Positions 51,704 to 61,407 are shown, counted from the first letter of the stretch. The stretch: DNA of 64,000 bases from Hahella sp. HNIBRBA332 (GCF_030719035.1 NZ_CP132203.1:6463501-6527500); one strand, 5' to 3'. Notes: generated from the letters alone by a model not told the origin. Numbers and translations are program-made.

Positions 51704-54031
51704 ATGTCGAAACCTAAAACAGCCCGCAAGCCTGCAAATAAGCGGCCCGGCAAGAAAAAGACAGCACCAAAAAGACGCATCCTTTCAATCCTTTTTAAAG
51801 TGACTTTGGTTCTCTCCGTATTACTGGTGATTTGGACCATTTATCTGGATGCGACCGTAAGAGAAAAGTTCGAAGGCAAACGCTGGCAGCTACCTGCACA
51901 GGTGTTCGCTCGCCCCATGGAGTTTTTTCCTGGTCAGAACTATACCCGAGGGCAGGTTGAAGAAGAGCTGAAGAGCTTGGGATACCGGCGTACGGATCGT
52001 CCGGGGCAGCCGGGAACCTATTCCATGTCTTCCAGCGCGCTGGAGGTTTACAGCCGCTCGTTCAAGTTTCCCGACGGAGATCAGAAAGCGCAGAAGTTTC
52101 GCCTGGACTTCGATAGCCAAGGCGTCAGCCGAGTAAGCGCCGGCGGTACGGATACGAACTGGTCCAGACTGGAGCCGGTGGTCATCGGCGGCATTTATCC
52201 CGCCCAGCATGAAGACCGTTTACTGGTGAGCCTTAAAGAGGTTCCGGATAGTTTAAAGAAGGCGCTGGTGGCGGTAGAGGATAAGAATTTCTACTCCCAC
52301 TATGGCGTATCGCCTCTATCCATAATGCGGGCGACCTGGGTGAATATTCGCGCTGGGCGCGTCGTACAGGGCGGCAGCACACTGACGCAGCAGTTGGTGA
52401 AGAACTTTTACTTGTCCAGCGATCAGACCATTTGGCGCAAGTTCAACGAGGCCATTATGGCCTTGCTGCTGGAATGGCATTACGAGAAAGATGAAATTCT
52501 GGAAGCCTATTGTAATGAGATCTTCCTGGGCCAGGCCGGCGCCCGCGCTATTCACGGCTTTGGCATGGCCAGCCAGTTCTACTTCGGCGTGCCTGTACAG
52601 GATTTGACGCCGGAGAAGTCCGCCCTCCTGGTGGCGATTGTTAAAGGCGCTTCTTACTACAACCCGCGTAAACATCCTGAGCGTGCGCAAAAGCGTCGCG
52701 ATTTGGTGCTGCAGATGATGGCGGATGGCGGGGTGATCTCCAATGAGCAAAGCGTCGGCTTCAAGAACCGTCCTCTGGGTGTGGTGGCGCAGCCGCGTTA
52801 TTCAGACAGTCTCTATCCCGCATTTATGGACTTGGTTCGTCAGCAGTTGGATAAAGACTATCGCGAAGAGGATTTGCAATCAGAAGGACTGCGGATCTTT
52901 ACCACTCTTGACCCTCTGGTTCAAACCCAGGCTGAGTCGGCGTTGAGTAAAACGGTGAAAGGGCTGGAGCGTAATAAGGCCAATCAGGGCCTGCAAGGCG
53001 CTTTGGTGACAACCGCGTTGGACAGCGGCGAGGTCGTGGCTCTGGTCGGCGGCAAAGACGCGCAGTTCGCCGGCTTTAACCGGGCGCTTGAGGCGAAGCG
53101 GCAGATTGGCTCTCTGATCAAGCCCGTGATCGCATTGACGGCTTTGCAGGAGAAAGACAAGTACACATTGGCGACGCCGATCAAAGATGAAGCGTTTTCC
53201 ATTAAATTTGAAAATGGCGATGTGTGGGCTCCGCAGAACTATGACAAACAAACCCACGGCGAAGTGACTTTGCAGCACGCGCTGGCGCATTCCCTGAACC
53301 TGGCGAATGTTCGCTTGGGGTTGGAGCTGGGCGTGCCGGCGGTATTGGATCAAGTGCGTAAGCTGGGCGTGGAGACAGATGCGGCGCCCTATCCATCGGT
53401 GCTGCTGGGGGCGCTGAATTTGACGCCGCTTCAGGTCGCTCATCTGTATCAAAACCTGGCGTCCACCGGATTTGATACGCCTTTACGGGCTATTCGCGCG
53501 GTGACAAAACCCGATGGTGAGTTGCTGACAAGATATCCTTTTGATACTCATCAGGTTGTTGATCCCGCGTCGACTTATTTGCTCCAATACGCCATGTTCG
53601 ATGTCATGCGAGAAGGCACGGGCCGACGCGTCTATCAGCGCTTTCCGGAAGACTATTCCTTGGCGGGAAAAACAGGTACGACCGACGACTACCGCGACAG
53701 TTGGTTTGTCGGCTTTAATGGCCAATACCAGACGACTGTGTGGCTGGGTAAAGACGACAACAGCGTGACCCGTCTGACAGGGGCGTCCGGCGCTTTGGAA
53801 GTCTGGATGAATCTGTATCAGCGATTGCCTCAGGTGTCCTTCGTGCCCACAACTCCGGAAACGGTTGAATGGGTGTGGGTGGATAGCGCTACGGGTAAAA
53901 AGTCGGACGAAGGGTGTGACGGTTCTGTCGCCATGCCTTTCCAGCGTGGTAGCGCGCCTGTCGAAGAGGTCGCCTGCGTCGGACGCGATAATGCACTGCA
54001 GCGTTGGCTGCGTAGCTGGTGGGATGGTTAA
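51704..54031 (+). CDS. mrcB: Penicillin-binding protein 1B
   Basis: A bifunctional class A PBP of 775 residues. A basic cytoplasmic tail and one membrane helix (about 30-50) precede a UB2H-like domain (about 70-150). The glycosyltransferase domain has VEDKNFYSHYGVSPLSIMRA and GGSTLTQQLVKNFYLSSDQT. The transpeptidase has the acyl-Ser in RQIGSLIKPVIALT, SLN in HALAHSLNLANVRL and KTGTTDDYRDSWFVGF. It builds septal and lateral peptidoglycan. A TPR lipoprotein gene starts 15 bp after its stop, matching the Pseudomonas PBP1b-LpoP pair. Confidence 0.95.
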   Translation: MSKPKTARKPANKRPGKKKTAPKRRILSILFKVTLVLSVLLVIWTIYLDATVREKFEGKRWQLPAQVFARPMEFFPGQNYTRGQVEEELKSLGYRRTDRPGQPGTYSMSSSALEVYSRSFKFPDGDQKAQKFRLDFDSQGVSRVSAGGTDTNWSRLEPVVIGGIYPAQHEDRLLVSLKEVPDSLKKALVAVEDKNFYSHYGVSPLSIMRATWVNIRAGRVVQGGSTLTQQLVKNFYLSSDQTIWRKFNEAIMALLLEWHYEKDEILEAYCNEIFLGQAGARAIHGFGMASQFYFGVPVQDLTPEKSALLVAIVKGASYYNPRKHPERAQKRRDLVLQMMADGGVISNEQSVGFKNRPLGVVAQPRYSDSLYPAFMDLVRQQLDKDYREEDLQSEGLRIFTTLDPLVQTQAESALSKTVKGLERNKANQGLQGALVTTALDSGEVVALVGGKDAQFAGFNRALEAKRQIGSLIKPVIALTALQEKDKYTLATPIKDEAFSIKFENGDVWAPQNYDKQTHGEVTLQHALAHSLNLANVRLGLELGVPAVLDQVRKLGVETDAAPYPSVLLGALNLTPLQVAHLYQNLASTGFDTPLRAIRAVTKPDGELLTRYPFDTHQVVDPASTYLLQYAMFDVMREGTGRRVYQRFPEDYSLAGKTGTTDDYRDSWFVGFNGQYQTTVWLGKDDNSVTRLTGASGALEVWMNLYQRLPQVSFVPTTPETVEWVWVDSATGKKSDEGCDGSVAMPFQRGSAPVEEVACVGRDNALQRWLRSWWDG

Positions 54032-54046
54032 TACCGGGGAATAATA

Positions 54047-54532
54047 ATGATGCGATTGCTGAACAGAGTTTGTGTGTTGGGAATATTGGCGGTGATGACC
54101 GGGTGTGGCGTGAACCCTTACCGTAGCGCTACGACGGAGTCGGGGCCAGAGACGGCGCAGCCTTCGACGCCAGCGGCAGAAACGGCTGCGCCGCAGCAAC
54201 CGGATCGCACGGGACGGCCCGTTTCGCCTCCGGTGCGTATTTCCCGAGTGGAGCCTACGCCGGCGGCTCGTCAAATGCTGGCGAATGCTGATGCCGCCGC
54301 TCGCGAAGGACGCTACGACCAGGCGATGCTGATGGTGGAGAGGGCGCAGCGTATGTCGCCAAAGGCTGGTGATGTTTATCTGGTGATGGCGCGTTTGCAT
54401 TATGAGCAGCAGCGCTACGCCAAATCCGAGCAATTGTGTCTGAAGGCGTTGTCTCTTGCAGGGGATGATAAAGCTTTCAAGGAATCCGCGATGTATTCCC
54501 TGGATAAAGCGCGTCAGGCGCAGGGTAAGTAG
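54047..54532 (+). CDS. TPR lipoprotein, LpoP-like activator of PBP1B
   Basis: A 161-residue lipoprotein: residues 1-19 are a lipoprotein signal with lipobox VMTGC, followed by a Pro/Thr/Ala-rich linker (about 25-60) and a TPR-type helical domain (AREGRYDQAMLMVERAQRMS, GDVYLVMARLHYEQQRYAKS). In Pseudomonas LpoP, encoded right after the PBP1b gene, is the outer-membrane activator of that synthase and has the same layout. Position and architecture support the same role here. Two ATG codons follow a GGGGAATAATA leader. Confidence 0.8.
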   Translation: MMRLLNRVCVLGILAVMTGCGVNPYRSATTESGPETAQPSTPAAETAAPQQPDRTGRPVSPPVRISRVEPTPAARQMLANADAAAREGRYDQAMLMVERAQRMSPKAGDVYLVMARLHYEQQRYAKSEQLCLKALSLAGDDKAFKESAMYSLDKARQAQGK

Positions 54533-54559
54533 CGCAGACATATTTGATTTTTGAGAAAG

Positions 54560-54582
54560 GGGGGAGCATTTTGGACTCCCCC
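54560..54582. terminator. Hairpin between convergent lpoP-like gene and hemL
   Basis: Stem GGGGGAG (54560-54566) with CTCCCCC (54576-54582) around a 9-nt loop, between two converging genes. The flanks are only weakly T-rich on either strand; a shared terminator is likely. Confidence 0.55.
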
Positions 54583-54632
54583 TTGATCTGAACTTGTTTC
54601 AATCTGGCGACGGAGGCTCCCGCCGCTCAGCA

Positions 54633-55913
54633 TTACATCGAAGCGAACAGGCTGGAGGCCGCATCCAGCGTCGCCTGAATGTCCTCATCGGAGTGCGCTG
54701 CGCTGACAAATCCCGCCTCATAGGCGGATGGCGCCAAGTACACGCCTTTATCCAGCATGCCGTGGTAGAACTTGCGGAAACGCTCCAGGTCACAACGGGT
54801 GACTTGCTCAAAACGGGAAACTTTCTTCTCTTCACTGAAAAAGAAGCCGAACATACCGCCAACCTGGTTGACGGTCAAAGGAACGCCCGCTGCCTGTGCG
54901 CGCTCCTGCAAACCTTTCGCCAGCGCTTCAGTTTTCGCGGCCAGTGCGTCATAAAAGCCCGGTTCGCTGATCTTGTTTAGCATGGTCAAGCCACAGGCCA
55001 TCGCCAGAGGGTTGCCGGACAGCGTGCCAGCCTGATAAACGGGACCCAGTGGCGCGATGTGCGACATGACGTCGCGGCGGCCGCCAAATGCACCGACCGG
55101 CAGGCCTGCGCCGATGACTTTGCCAAGCGTGGTCAGATCGGGTTTGACGCCATAAACCTGCTGAGCGCCGCCCAGAGCAACACGGAAGCCGGTCATGACT
55201 TCATCGAAGATCAGCAGAGATCCATGCTCGTCACAAACGGCGCGTAACGTCTCCAGGAAGCCGGGTTCCGGTGGGATGCAATTCATATTGCCTGCGACAG
55301 GCTCAACGATAATCGCGGCGATTTCATCCCCGTGGCGAGCGAAAACTTCTCTGACCATGATTGCGTCGTTGTAAGTCAAAGTAAGAGTGTGTTCCGCCAC
55401 GCTGGCGGGAACGCCAGGGGAGTCGGGAATGCCAAGGGTCAGCGCGCCGGAGCCCGCTTTCACCAATAGTGAATCAGCATGGCCGTGATAGCAGCCTTCA
55501 AATTTGACGATCTTGTCTCTTCCGGTGAACCCCCGAGCCAGGCGGATGGCGCTCATAGTCGCTTCAGTGCCGGAGTTCACCATTCGCACCATTTCGATGG
55601 AGGGAACCAGTTCGCATACTTTCTCCGCCATATCGATTTCGATACGGGTAGGGGCGCCGAAACCCAGGCCGTTGACAAGTTGACGCTCCAGAGCCTGACG
55701 CACGTCGGGGTGGGCATGACCCAGAATCATCGGCCCCCAGGAGCCGACATAATCGATATAGCGCTTATCGTCCTCGTCATACAGATACGCCCCTTCGCCC
55801 TTGCTGAAGAATACTGGGGCTCCGCCGACACCGCGAAACGCGCGCACCGGCGAATTGACGCCGCCGGGGATATGTTGCTGGGCTCGGCTGAAAAGTTCTT
55901 CTGAGATAGTCAT
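54633..55913 (-). CDS. hemL: Glutamate-1-semialdehyde 2,1-aminomutase HemL
   Basis: A pyridoxal-phosphate enzyme of 426 residues that converts glutamate-1-semialdehyde to 5-aminolevulinate for haem synthesis. Visible motifs are YIDYVGSWGPMILGHAHPDV, MVNSGTEATMSAIRLARGFT, FEGCYHGHADSLLVKAGSGA, LLIFDEVMTGFRVALGGAQQ and the PLP lysine in TTLGKVIGAGLPVGAFGGR. An AGGA site precedes the ATG. Its neighbour hemJ, acting later in the same pathway, is 92 bp upstream on the same strand. Confidence 0.97.
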   Translation of the reverse strand: MTISEELFSRAQQHIPGGVNSPVRAFRGVGGAPVFFSKGEGAYLYDEDDKRYIDYVGSWGPMILGHAHPDVRQALERQLVNGLGFGAPTRIEIDMAEKVCELVPSIEMVRMVNSGTEATMSAIRLARGFTGRDKIVKFEGCYHGHADSLLVKAGSGALTLGIPDSPGVPASVAEHTLTLTYNDAIMVREVFARHGDEIAAIIVEPVAGNMNCIPPEPGFLETLRAVCDEHGSLLIFDEVMTGFRVALGGAQQVYGVKPDLTTLGKVIGAGLPVGAFGGRRDVMSHIAPLGPVYQAGTLSGNPLAMACGLTMLNKISEPGFYDALAAKTEALAKGLQERAQAAGVPLTVNQVGGMFGFFFSEEKKVSRFEQVTRCDLERFRKFYHGMLDKGVYLAPSAYEAGFVSAAHSDEDIQATLDAASSLFASM

Positions 55914-56005
55914 GCCTGTTCCTGTATCTATGGCTTAAAAAGGACAATTATGCTGCGCATTGTCGGAACTCCGGATGGGGAATGCAAATATCGGAAATCC
56001 TGCGC

Positions 56006-56428
56006 TTAAAAAGGACGCACCACCACCATGATGACCACGCCGACCAACACCAGCACAGGGGCTTCGTTGATCCAGCGATAAAAGACATGGCTGCGTTGAT
56101 TGCGGTCTTCTTTGAATACCTCTAACAGATGCCCGCAGTAGAAGTGGTAGCCAATCAAGGCCACGACCATTGTCAGCTTCGCGTGCATCCAGCCCTGGGC
56201 GAGATAGCCCGAGAAATTGTATGACAGCAACCACAGGCCCAAGGCCACAGTAATGACCATGGACGGGGTGGCGATGCCGCGATACAGCTTGCGCTCCATG
56301 ATTTTGAAGCGCTCTTTGCTTATCTCGTCCTCGCTCATGGCGTGATAGACGAATAAGCGAGGCAGGTAAAAAATGCCGGCGAACCAGCACACCATGGCGA
56401 TGATATGAAAGGCTTTTATCCAAAGCAT
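56006..56428 (-). CDS. hemJ: Protoporphyrinogen IX oxidase HemJ
   Basis: A 140-residue inner-membrane protein of the HemJ/UPF0093 family, the oxygen-independent type of protoporphyrinogen oxidase. It has about four helices and the conserved start MLWIKAFHIIAMVCWFAGIF with its essential His, then YLPRLFVYHA and MHAKLTMVVALIGYHFYCG. A strong AAGGAG site lies before the ATG. It is next to hemL, placing two haem genes together, with a ClC gene 39 bp upstream on the same strand. Confidence 0.93.
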   Translation of the reverse strand: MLWIKAFHIIAMVCWFAGIFYLPRLFVYHAMSEDEISKERFKIMERKLYRGIATPSMVITVALGLWLLSYNFSGYLAQGWMHAKLTMVVALIGYHFYCGHLLEVFKEDRNQRSHVFYRWINEAPVLVLVGVVIMVVVRPF

Positions 56429-56467
56429 GCTGCGCTCCTTGTTCTGCTTGATCGCATAAGTAAATGC

Positions 56468-58273
56468 TTATTTGCTTTTGTACTGATAATAAGATTCCAG
56501 GTCCGCACGGGTGATCACGCCTATAATGGGTTTGATCAACGGGGCGGTCGTACGCTCGACATAGAGGGCTTCCACCCCAGTGGCGTTCAGTCGGTCCAAT
56601 GCTTCTTCCAGGGTGGCCTGGACATGTAGGGACGCCACGTCTCGCCGCTGCGCGGGAATACTGAGCAAGTCCAGGGACGCTTCTTCGGGGTTAAATTCGG
56701 GCTTGCCTTCTTCTTCCGTCAGATAGCGGGCTAAATCAGCAGCAGGCAGAATGGCGCGCGGGCCGCCTTCGCTCTCGATGATGATCCAGCGCGGCTCTGT
56801 GCGCAGCAGCTCTTTCGCTTCGCCCCATACTAATTTCTGCTGTGTACGCTTGATGCTTCTTTCCATGATGGCTCCCACCGCTACGCGGCGCAGAGCCAGG
56901 GTTAACGGCTCTGCACGATAATCCAGCCCCTGCAATTGCAGGATGGTCAGAAACACCGAGCGCTGCCGGAAGTAGTGGGAAGCGATCAAGCTGGACACGA
57001 TGATGATCAGCATCGCAGGGAGAATGACGTTGGGATTTCGGGTTAACTCGATCACCGCCATAATGGCGGCCAGAGGAGCCTGCAGAACGGAGCCCATCAT
57101 CGCGCCCATACCCAGTACTGCGTAAAATCCAGGTTCCGAGGCCAGGGTTGGCATTAGCATGTTCGCCAGAACGCCGAGCGCGCCTCCAAGAGTTGCTCCG
57201 ATGAACAGGGTGGGGCCTATAATCCCACTAGGCATGCCCAAACCGATGGTGGTAGCGGTGACTAAGAGCTTCGCCAATGCGATAGTCAGAAGCAGTAGAA
57301 AGCCGATATTGCCGGCGATAGCGTCATTTACCGTGTCGTAACCAATGCCCATGATCTGAGGCAAGGCCAATGCAGCCAAGCCGGTCAATAACCCCGCCGC
57401 CAATAAACGCCAAAGAATAGGCGTTTTCACCTTCTCCATGGTTTGACTGATGATTTTGACAAAAAGGGCGGAGCACATGCCGATCAATATGGCGACAGCC
57501 ACAATGTAAGGCAGCTCCACAAGAGAGTTCAGGCTGAAGTTTGGAACAACGAATGCCGGGTCATCGCCATAGATAGGCTGAGACACGACGGCGGCGGTCA
57601 CTGCCGCCAGAATAATCGGCGTAAAGCCATTGATGGTGTATTCCAGCATGACCACCTCCATCGCGAAGATGACGCCAGCGATGGGTGTATTGAAGGAGGC
57701 GGACACAGCCGCAGCAGTGCCGCAACCCACCAGCATGCGGATACTGTTATTAGGGAGTCCCATCCACTGGCCCAGCAGGCTGGAGCTGGTAGCGCCAAGA
57801 TGCACGGCCGGGCCTTCCCGGCCTGCGCTTTGTCCCGTGGCCAAGGTGGCGACGCCACAGAAAAACTGCAGTAGTCCGCTGCGCAGGGAAATATATCCCT
57901 GGTGGTAGCCCAGTCGCTCCATAACGTGAGTGACGCCGACTTTGCGCTGTTGCACGCCCAGGCGCATCAGCCACAGGGCTAGAATGAGCGCGCCAACAAT
58001 TGGCAGGCAGAACTGCATAAGCGGCGTTAATTGCTCAAAGTTCTCCGCGCTGTCGCCGGGCAGAAGGTAGCCGAGAGGAAGCTCAATTGCCGCTCGAAAC
58101 AGGAGAATGACTAAGCCGGTAGCCAGGCCGGATAAAAAACCCAATAGCGCCAGTTGCGGCAGCGCCTCATAACTGGCGACGCGGCGGCGAAAAGATTGGA
58201 ACAGCAGATCCAGTTTGAGAGTCAGCGCGGAAACCTGCTGTTTTTGCGTTTTCTTCCCGTTTGGTTTGAGCAC
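56468..58273 (-). CDS. ClC family chloride channel/transporter with CBS domains
   Basis: A 601-residue ClC protein with about 12 membrane segments, followed by a C-terminal cytosolic part with a CBS domain pair. The anion-selectivity motifs are readable: GREGPAVHLGATSSSLLG and LGMPSGIIGPTLFIGATLGG; the first filter segment is less well conserved. The tail includes VASLHVQATLEEALDRLNAT and PIIGVITRADLESYY, typical CBS sequences. Whether it is a channel or a proton exchanger is not clear. Translation starts at GTG after GGGAGAGG. Divergent from argC. Confidence 0.88.
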   Translation of the reverse strand: MLKPNGKKTQKQQVSALTLKLDLLFQSFRRRVASYEALPQLALLGFLSGLATGLVILLFRAAIELPLGYLLPGDSAENFEQLTPLMQFCLPIVGALILALWLMRLGVQQRKVGVTHVMERLGYHQGYISLRSGLLQFFCGVATLATGQSAGREGPAVHLGATSSSLLGQWMGLPNNSIRMLVGCGTAAAVSASFNTPIAGVIFAMEVVMLEYTINGFTPIILAAVTAAVVSQPIYGDDPAFVVPNFSLNSLVELPYIVAVAILIGMCSALFVKIISQTMEKVKTPILWRLLAAGLLTGLAALALPQIMGIGYDTVNDAIAGNIGFLLLLTIALAKLLVTATTIGLGMPSGIIGPTLFIGATLGGALGVLANMLMPTLASEPGFYAVLGMGAMMGSVLQAPLAAIMAVIELTRNPNVILPAMLIIIVSSLIASHYFRQRSVFLTILQLQGLDYRAEPLTLALRRVAVGAIMERSIKRTQQKLVWGEAKELLRTEPRWIIIESEGGPRAILPAADLARYLTEEEGKPEFNPEEASLDLLSIPAQRRDVASLHVQATLEEALDRLNATGVEALYVERTTAPLIKPIIGVITRADLESYYQYKSK

Positions 58274-58499
58274 AAACCTCTCCCATTCAAACTTGTTGCT
58301 GAGTTTGCTCGACAGGTGATGCAGCCATGGCTAGCAGCCAGAGGGTGGAATGTAATAGCGCCGCCCGCAATTCAGGAAAGCTGAGTCTGCGCGGGTGTCG
58401 GAAAGCTGCTAGTATAGCGAATTTATTAGAGTATTGTCCGGCGCGCCACATGGCTGTGCTGGGAATTTAGTTCGGCATTTAGCGGAGGTCAGTAAGCTC

Positions 58500-59531
58500 G
58501 TGGTTAAAATTGGCATTGTCGGCGGCACTGGATATACCGGCGTTGAGTTGATCAGGTTGCTGTCGGCTCATCCTGAGGCGGAAGTGGCGGTAGTAACGTC
58601 GCGAGGAGATGCTGGCGTTCCTGTTGCGGAAATGTTTCCCAATTTACGCGGTTTTACAGATTTACGCTTTAGCGCTCCAGATGTCGAAGAGCTGTCTAAG
58701 TGCGATTTGGTGTTTTTCGCCACACCCCATGGCGTCGCCCTGGAAATGGTTCCGCAATTGCTGGCCAAAGGAACGCGGGTGGTGGATTTGGGGGCGGACT
58801 TCCGTATCCAGGACGCGGAGCTGTGGAGTCGTTGGTATGGACTGCCTCATACTGCGCCTGAAGCGCTGGCTGAAGCTGTCTACGGCTTACCGGAAATGAA
58901 CCGGTCGGCGATTAAATCCGCTCGGCTCGTCGCTAACCCTGGATGTTATCCTACTGCGGTCCAGTTGGGATTCCTGCCTCTGCTAAGCAGAGGGCTGGTG
59001 GATACGCAACGCCTCATCGCAGACGCCAAATCCGGCGTGAGCGGCGCTGGAAGGCAAGGTAAAATCGCTAATCTACTGTGTGAAGTCAGCGAGAGTTTTA
59101 AAGCTTATGGCGCATCAGGACACCGCCATCTACCGGAAATAAAACAGGGGCTCAGCTTGGCGGCTGGCGCGGCGGTCGGTCTGACGTTTGTGCCTCACCT
59201 CGCGCCAATGATCCGAGGCATAGAAGCCACTTTGTATGCGGAGTTGAAACAGGATAATGAAGATCTGCAGGCGCTGTTTGAGTCGTTCTATGCGAATGAG
59301 CCTTTTGTCGATGTGATGCCTTTTGGCAGCCTGCCGGAGACGCGTTCGGTAAGGGGCTCTAACCTGTGTCGAATCTCATTGCATCGGCAGCCTGAGTCTA
59401 ACGTGGTGATTGTGCTCTCGGTAATCGATAATCTAGTGAAGGGCGCGGCAGGTCAGGCCGTACAAAATATGAATATTATGCTGGGATTACCGGAGACGGC
59501 GGGATTGAACCTTATCGCGGCGCTGCCTTGA
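58500..59531 (+). CDS. argC: N-acetyl-gamma-glutamyl-phosphate reductase ArgC
   Basis: The third enzyme of arginine synthesis, reducing N-acetylglutamyl phosphate. The 343-residue protein has the NADP-binding KIGIVGGTGYTGVELIRLL, FFATPHGVALEMVPQLL and the catalytic Cys in LVANPGCYPTAVQLGFLP, then SGVSGAGRQGKIANL. A longer frame opens at 58434, but the GTG at 58500 gives the exact family start (VVKIGIVGG) with GGAGG upstream. A terminator follows 9 bp after the stop. Confidence 0.96.
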   Translation: MVKIGIVGGTGYTGVELIRLLSAHPEAEVAVVTSRGDAGVPVAEMFPNLRGFTDLRFSAPDVEELSKCDLVFFATPHGVALEMVPQLLAKGTRVVDLGADFRIQDAELWSRWYGLPHTAPEALAEAVYGLPEMNRSAIKSARLVANPGCYPTAVQLGFLPLLSRGLVDTQRLIADAKSGVSGAGRQGKIANLLCEVSESFKAYGASGHRHLPEIKQGLSLAAGAAVGLTFVPHLAPMIRGIEATLYAELKQDNEDLQALFESFYANEPFVDVMPFGSLPETRSVRGSNLCRISLHRQPESNVVIVLSVIDNLVKGAAGQAVQNMNIMLGLPETAGLNLIAALP

Positions 59532-59540
59532 TCCTGCCCT

Positions 59541-59567
59541 AAGCGCCCTACTGAAAAGGCGTTTTTT
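59541..59567 (+). terminator. Rho-independent terminator after argC
   Basis: AAGCGCC (59541-59547) pairs with GGCGTTT (including one G-T pair) around CTACTGAAAA, followed by a T run. Oriented for argC. Confidence 0.7.
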
Positions 59568-59699
59568 AAGCCAAATACGTGACGGTGTTTGGCTTGCTAC
59601 CTAAATTCACAAAAAATAACTTTGCCGACAATGAGTTAGTAGAGAATACTTAATTGGCGCGTAAGGTTATGGACACTTTAGAGTCGGTATCAATCGTCA

Positions 59700-60425
59700 A
59701 TGTCTACCAATGCAAACGAAAAACTGGTCGTCGTACCTTACCGCCCGGGAGAAACGCTTAAAAAACGGGCTCTGGCATGGCTGGCCATAATTATCAGCAT
59801 TACTGGCGGCATCGCCATGGGATGGTATTTCTCTGACTTGAGAAAGGAAAAGCTTGGCTCTAAAAACCAAGAGCTCAACCGGATGCTGGTTATAGCGGAA
59901 AGGCGCGCCACTGAGCTAGCGCAACAGGTGGCTAACCTGGAGCGGGGCAAAGCAATTGATCAGGCCGCCAGCACGGATGTGCTGAAGACCATTCGTGAGC
60001 TGGAAAGCGCAAACTTGCAACTGCGTGAGGATATCGCTTTTTACAAGAACATCATGGCTCCCTCCGATGAGGATACCGGGCTGCAGGTGCAGCGTATGGA
60101 AATTCGTCCTACACGGGAAAATCGGAGGTTTCAGTATAAACTTGTATTAACGCAAGTGGCTGACAACAAAACCTACATCCAGGGTGTTGTGGCGGTAAAC
60201 CTGATCGGGGTGAAAGGTGGCGAAAAGGAGATACTGCCGTTGCGGGATGTCGACGGAGCCGAGGAGTTGGGGGTTAAGTTCAGATTTCGTTATTTCCAGG
60301 ATATTGCTGGAGAAATGGAATTGCCGGAAGGCTTCGTTCCTGAGCAGATTCAGGTGGTGGCGCAATCAACCGGGAAAAAAGCAACGAAAATAGAAAGAAC
60401 CTTCGATTGGAAGGTCGGGGAGTAA
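59700..60425 (+). CDS. DUF6776 family membrane-anchored coiled-coil protein
   Basis: A 241-residue protein with one N-terminal membrane helix (about 25-45, AWLAIIISITGGIAMGWYF), a coiled coil of about 80 residues (LNRMLVIAERRATELAQQVA, TIRELESANLQLREDIAFYK) and a C-terminal beta-rich domain (RRFQYKLVLTQVADNKTYIQ). It belongs to DUF6776, a family of unknown function. It lies 2 bp before a bactofilin gene, as in related gammaproteobacteria, so the two probably work together, perhaps in envelope organisation. Confidence 0.78.
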   Translation: MSTNANEKLVVVPYRPGETLKKRALAWLAIIISITGGIAMGWYFSDLRKEKLGSKNQELNRMLVIAERRATELAQQVANLERGKAIDQAASTDVLKTIRELESANLQLREDIAFYKNIMAPSDEDTGLQVQRMEIRPTRENRRFQYKLVLTQVADNKTYIQGVVAVNLIGVKGGEKEILPLRDVDGAEELGVKFRFRYFQDIAGEMELPEGFVPEQIQVVAQSTGKKATKIERTFDWKVGE

Positions 60426-60427
60426 GA

Positions 60428-60937
60428 ATGTTCGGGAAAAAGAAAACCAAATCAAAAAACGTCAATGGCGGGCACTTCGATACACTGATTTCTCGCAGCA
60501 CTGAAATCAAGGGCGACCTGCAGTTTACCGGCGGTTTGCATATTGACGGCAAGATATTGGGCAAGATTAAGGCTGACACGACCGATGAAGACGCCATTGT
60601 GCGAGTTAGCGACGTCGGCGAAGTGAATGGAGACGTCATCGCGCCGCACATCATCATCAACGGCAAAGTAAATGGCGATGTCTACTCCTCGGAGCATATC
60701 GAGCTGGCGCCGAAAGCCTCCATCACTGGCAACGTATATTACAACCTGATCGAAATGGCGATGGGTGCGGAAGTGAACGGTAACTTGGTTCACAGCAAAG
60801 AGAGCGTTTCAACCGCTACGGTGACGGCTACGGATAAATCCGAACAGAAGAAAGCGGCAAAAGAAGATAAAAAAGCAGGTAAGACTCAGGACGACGCCGG
60901 CGATCAACCTGAGCTGATCAACTTGGCCAGTCATTGA
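60428..60937 (+). CDS. Bactofilin (polymer-forming cytoskeletal protein)
   Basis: A 169-residue bactofilin, a beta-helical protein that polymerises on the membrane. The core is GHFDTLISRSTEIKGDLQFT, GLHIDGKILGKIKADT and the repeat-like GEVNGDVIAPHIIINGKVNG. N- and C-terminal tails are unstructured; the C-terminal tail is Lys/Asp-rich. The start at 60428 (MFGKKKTKSK) is preferred to an upstream one in the preceding gene. Preceded by the DUF6776 gene and followed by erpA. Confidence 0.92.
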   Translation: MFGKKKTKSKNVNGGHFDTLISRSTEIKGDLQFTGGLHIDGKILGKIKADTTDEDAIVRVSDVGEVNGDVIAPHIIINGKVNGDVYSSEHIELAPKASITGNVYYNLIEMAMGAEVNGNLVHSKESVSTATVTATDKSEQKKAAKEDKKAGKTQDDAGDQPELINLASH

Positions 60938-61041
60938 TATAGTTGACCGAATAAGTAGGATAAATAGATAATTCACGTGATATCCTACTTTTAATTGCCG
61001 AGTATAGAGCGCTTGCAACGAAAGTTGCGGCGGGAGGAACT

Positions 61042-61395
61042 ATGAGCGTCGCTGAGACATATGAACCAACCCCTATAATCTTCACTGATAACGCCGCGGC
61101 GAAGGTGAAGTCTCTGATTGAAGACGAGGGGAATGATGAGCTGAGCCTGCGTGTATTTGTTACCGGAGGCGGCTGTTCAGGGTTTCAGTATGGTTTCTCT
61201 TTTGATGAAGCCGTAAACGAAGACGACACGATTGTCGAAAAAGACGGCGTGCGTTTGATTGTGGACTCGCTTAGCTACCAATACCTTGTCGGTGCGGAAG
61301 TTGATTTTCGTGAAGGTTTGGAAGGCGCGCAGTTCGTTATTAAGAATCCAAATGCTGCGACCACTTGTGGTTGCGGCAGCTCCTTCTCTATATAA
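61042..61395 (+). CDS. erpA: Iron-sulfur cluster insertion protein ErpA
   Basis: A 117-residue A-type carrier that delivers Fe-S clusters to target proteins. The three cluster-binding cysteines are in the family pattern: Cys in VTGGGCSGFQYGF and the Cys-x-Cys pair in AATTCGCGSSF. An excellent GGGAGGAACT site precedes the ATG. It is essential in many gammaproteobacteria. A small exported protein gene follows 12 bp later. Confidence 0.96.
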   Translation: MSVAETYEPTPIIFTDNAAAKVKSLIEDEGNDELSLRVFVTGGGCSGFQYGFSFDEAVNEDDTIVEKDGVRLIVDSLSYQYLVGAEVDFREGLEGAQFVIKNPNAATTCGCGSSFSI

Positions 61396-61407
61396 AGGGT
61401 CAGATAT

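Noticed and set aside
53483..54541. A 352-codon minus-strand frame opposite mrcB and the lpoP-like gene
   Set aside because: It is antisense to two well-supported genes, is rich in His and Arg as expected from a shadow frame, and has no recognisable domain.
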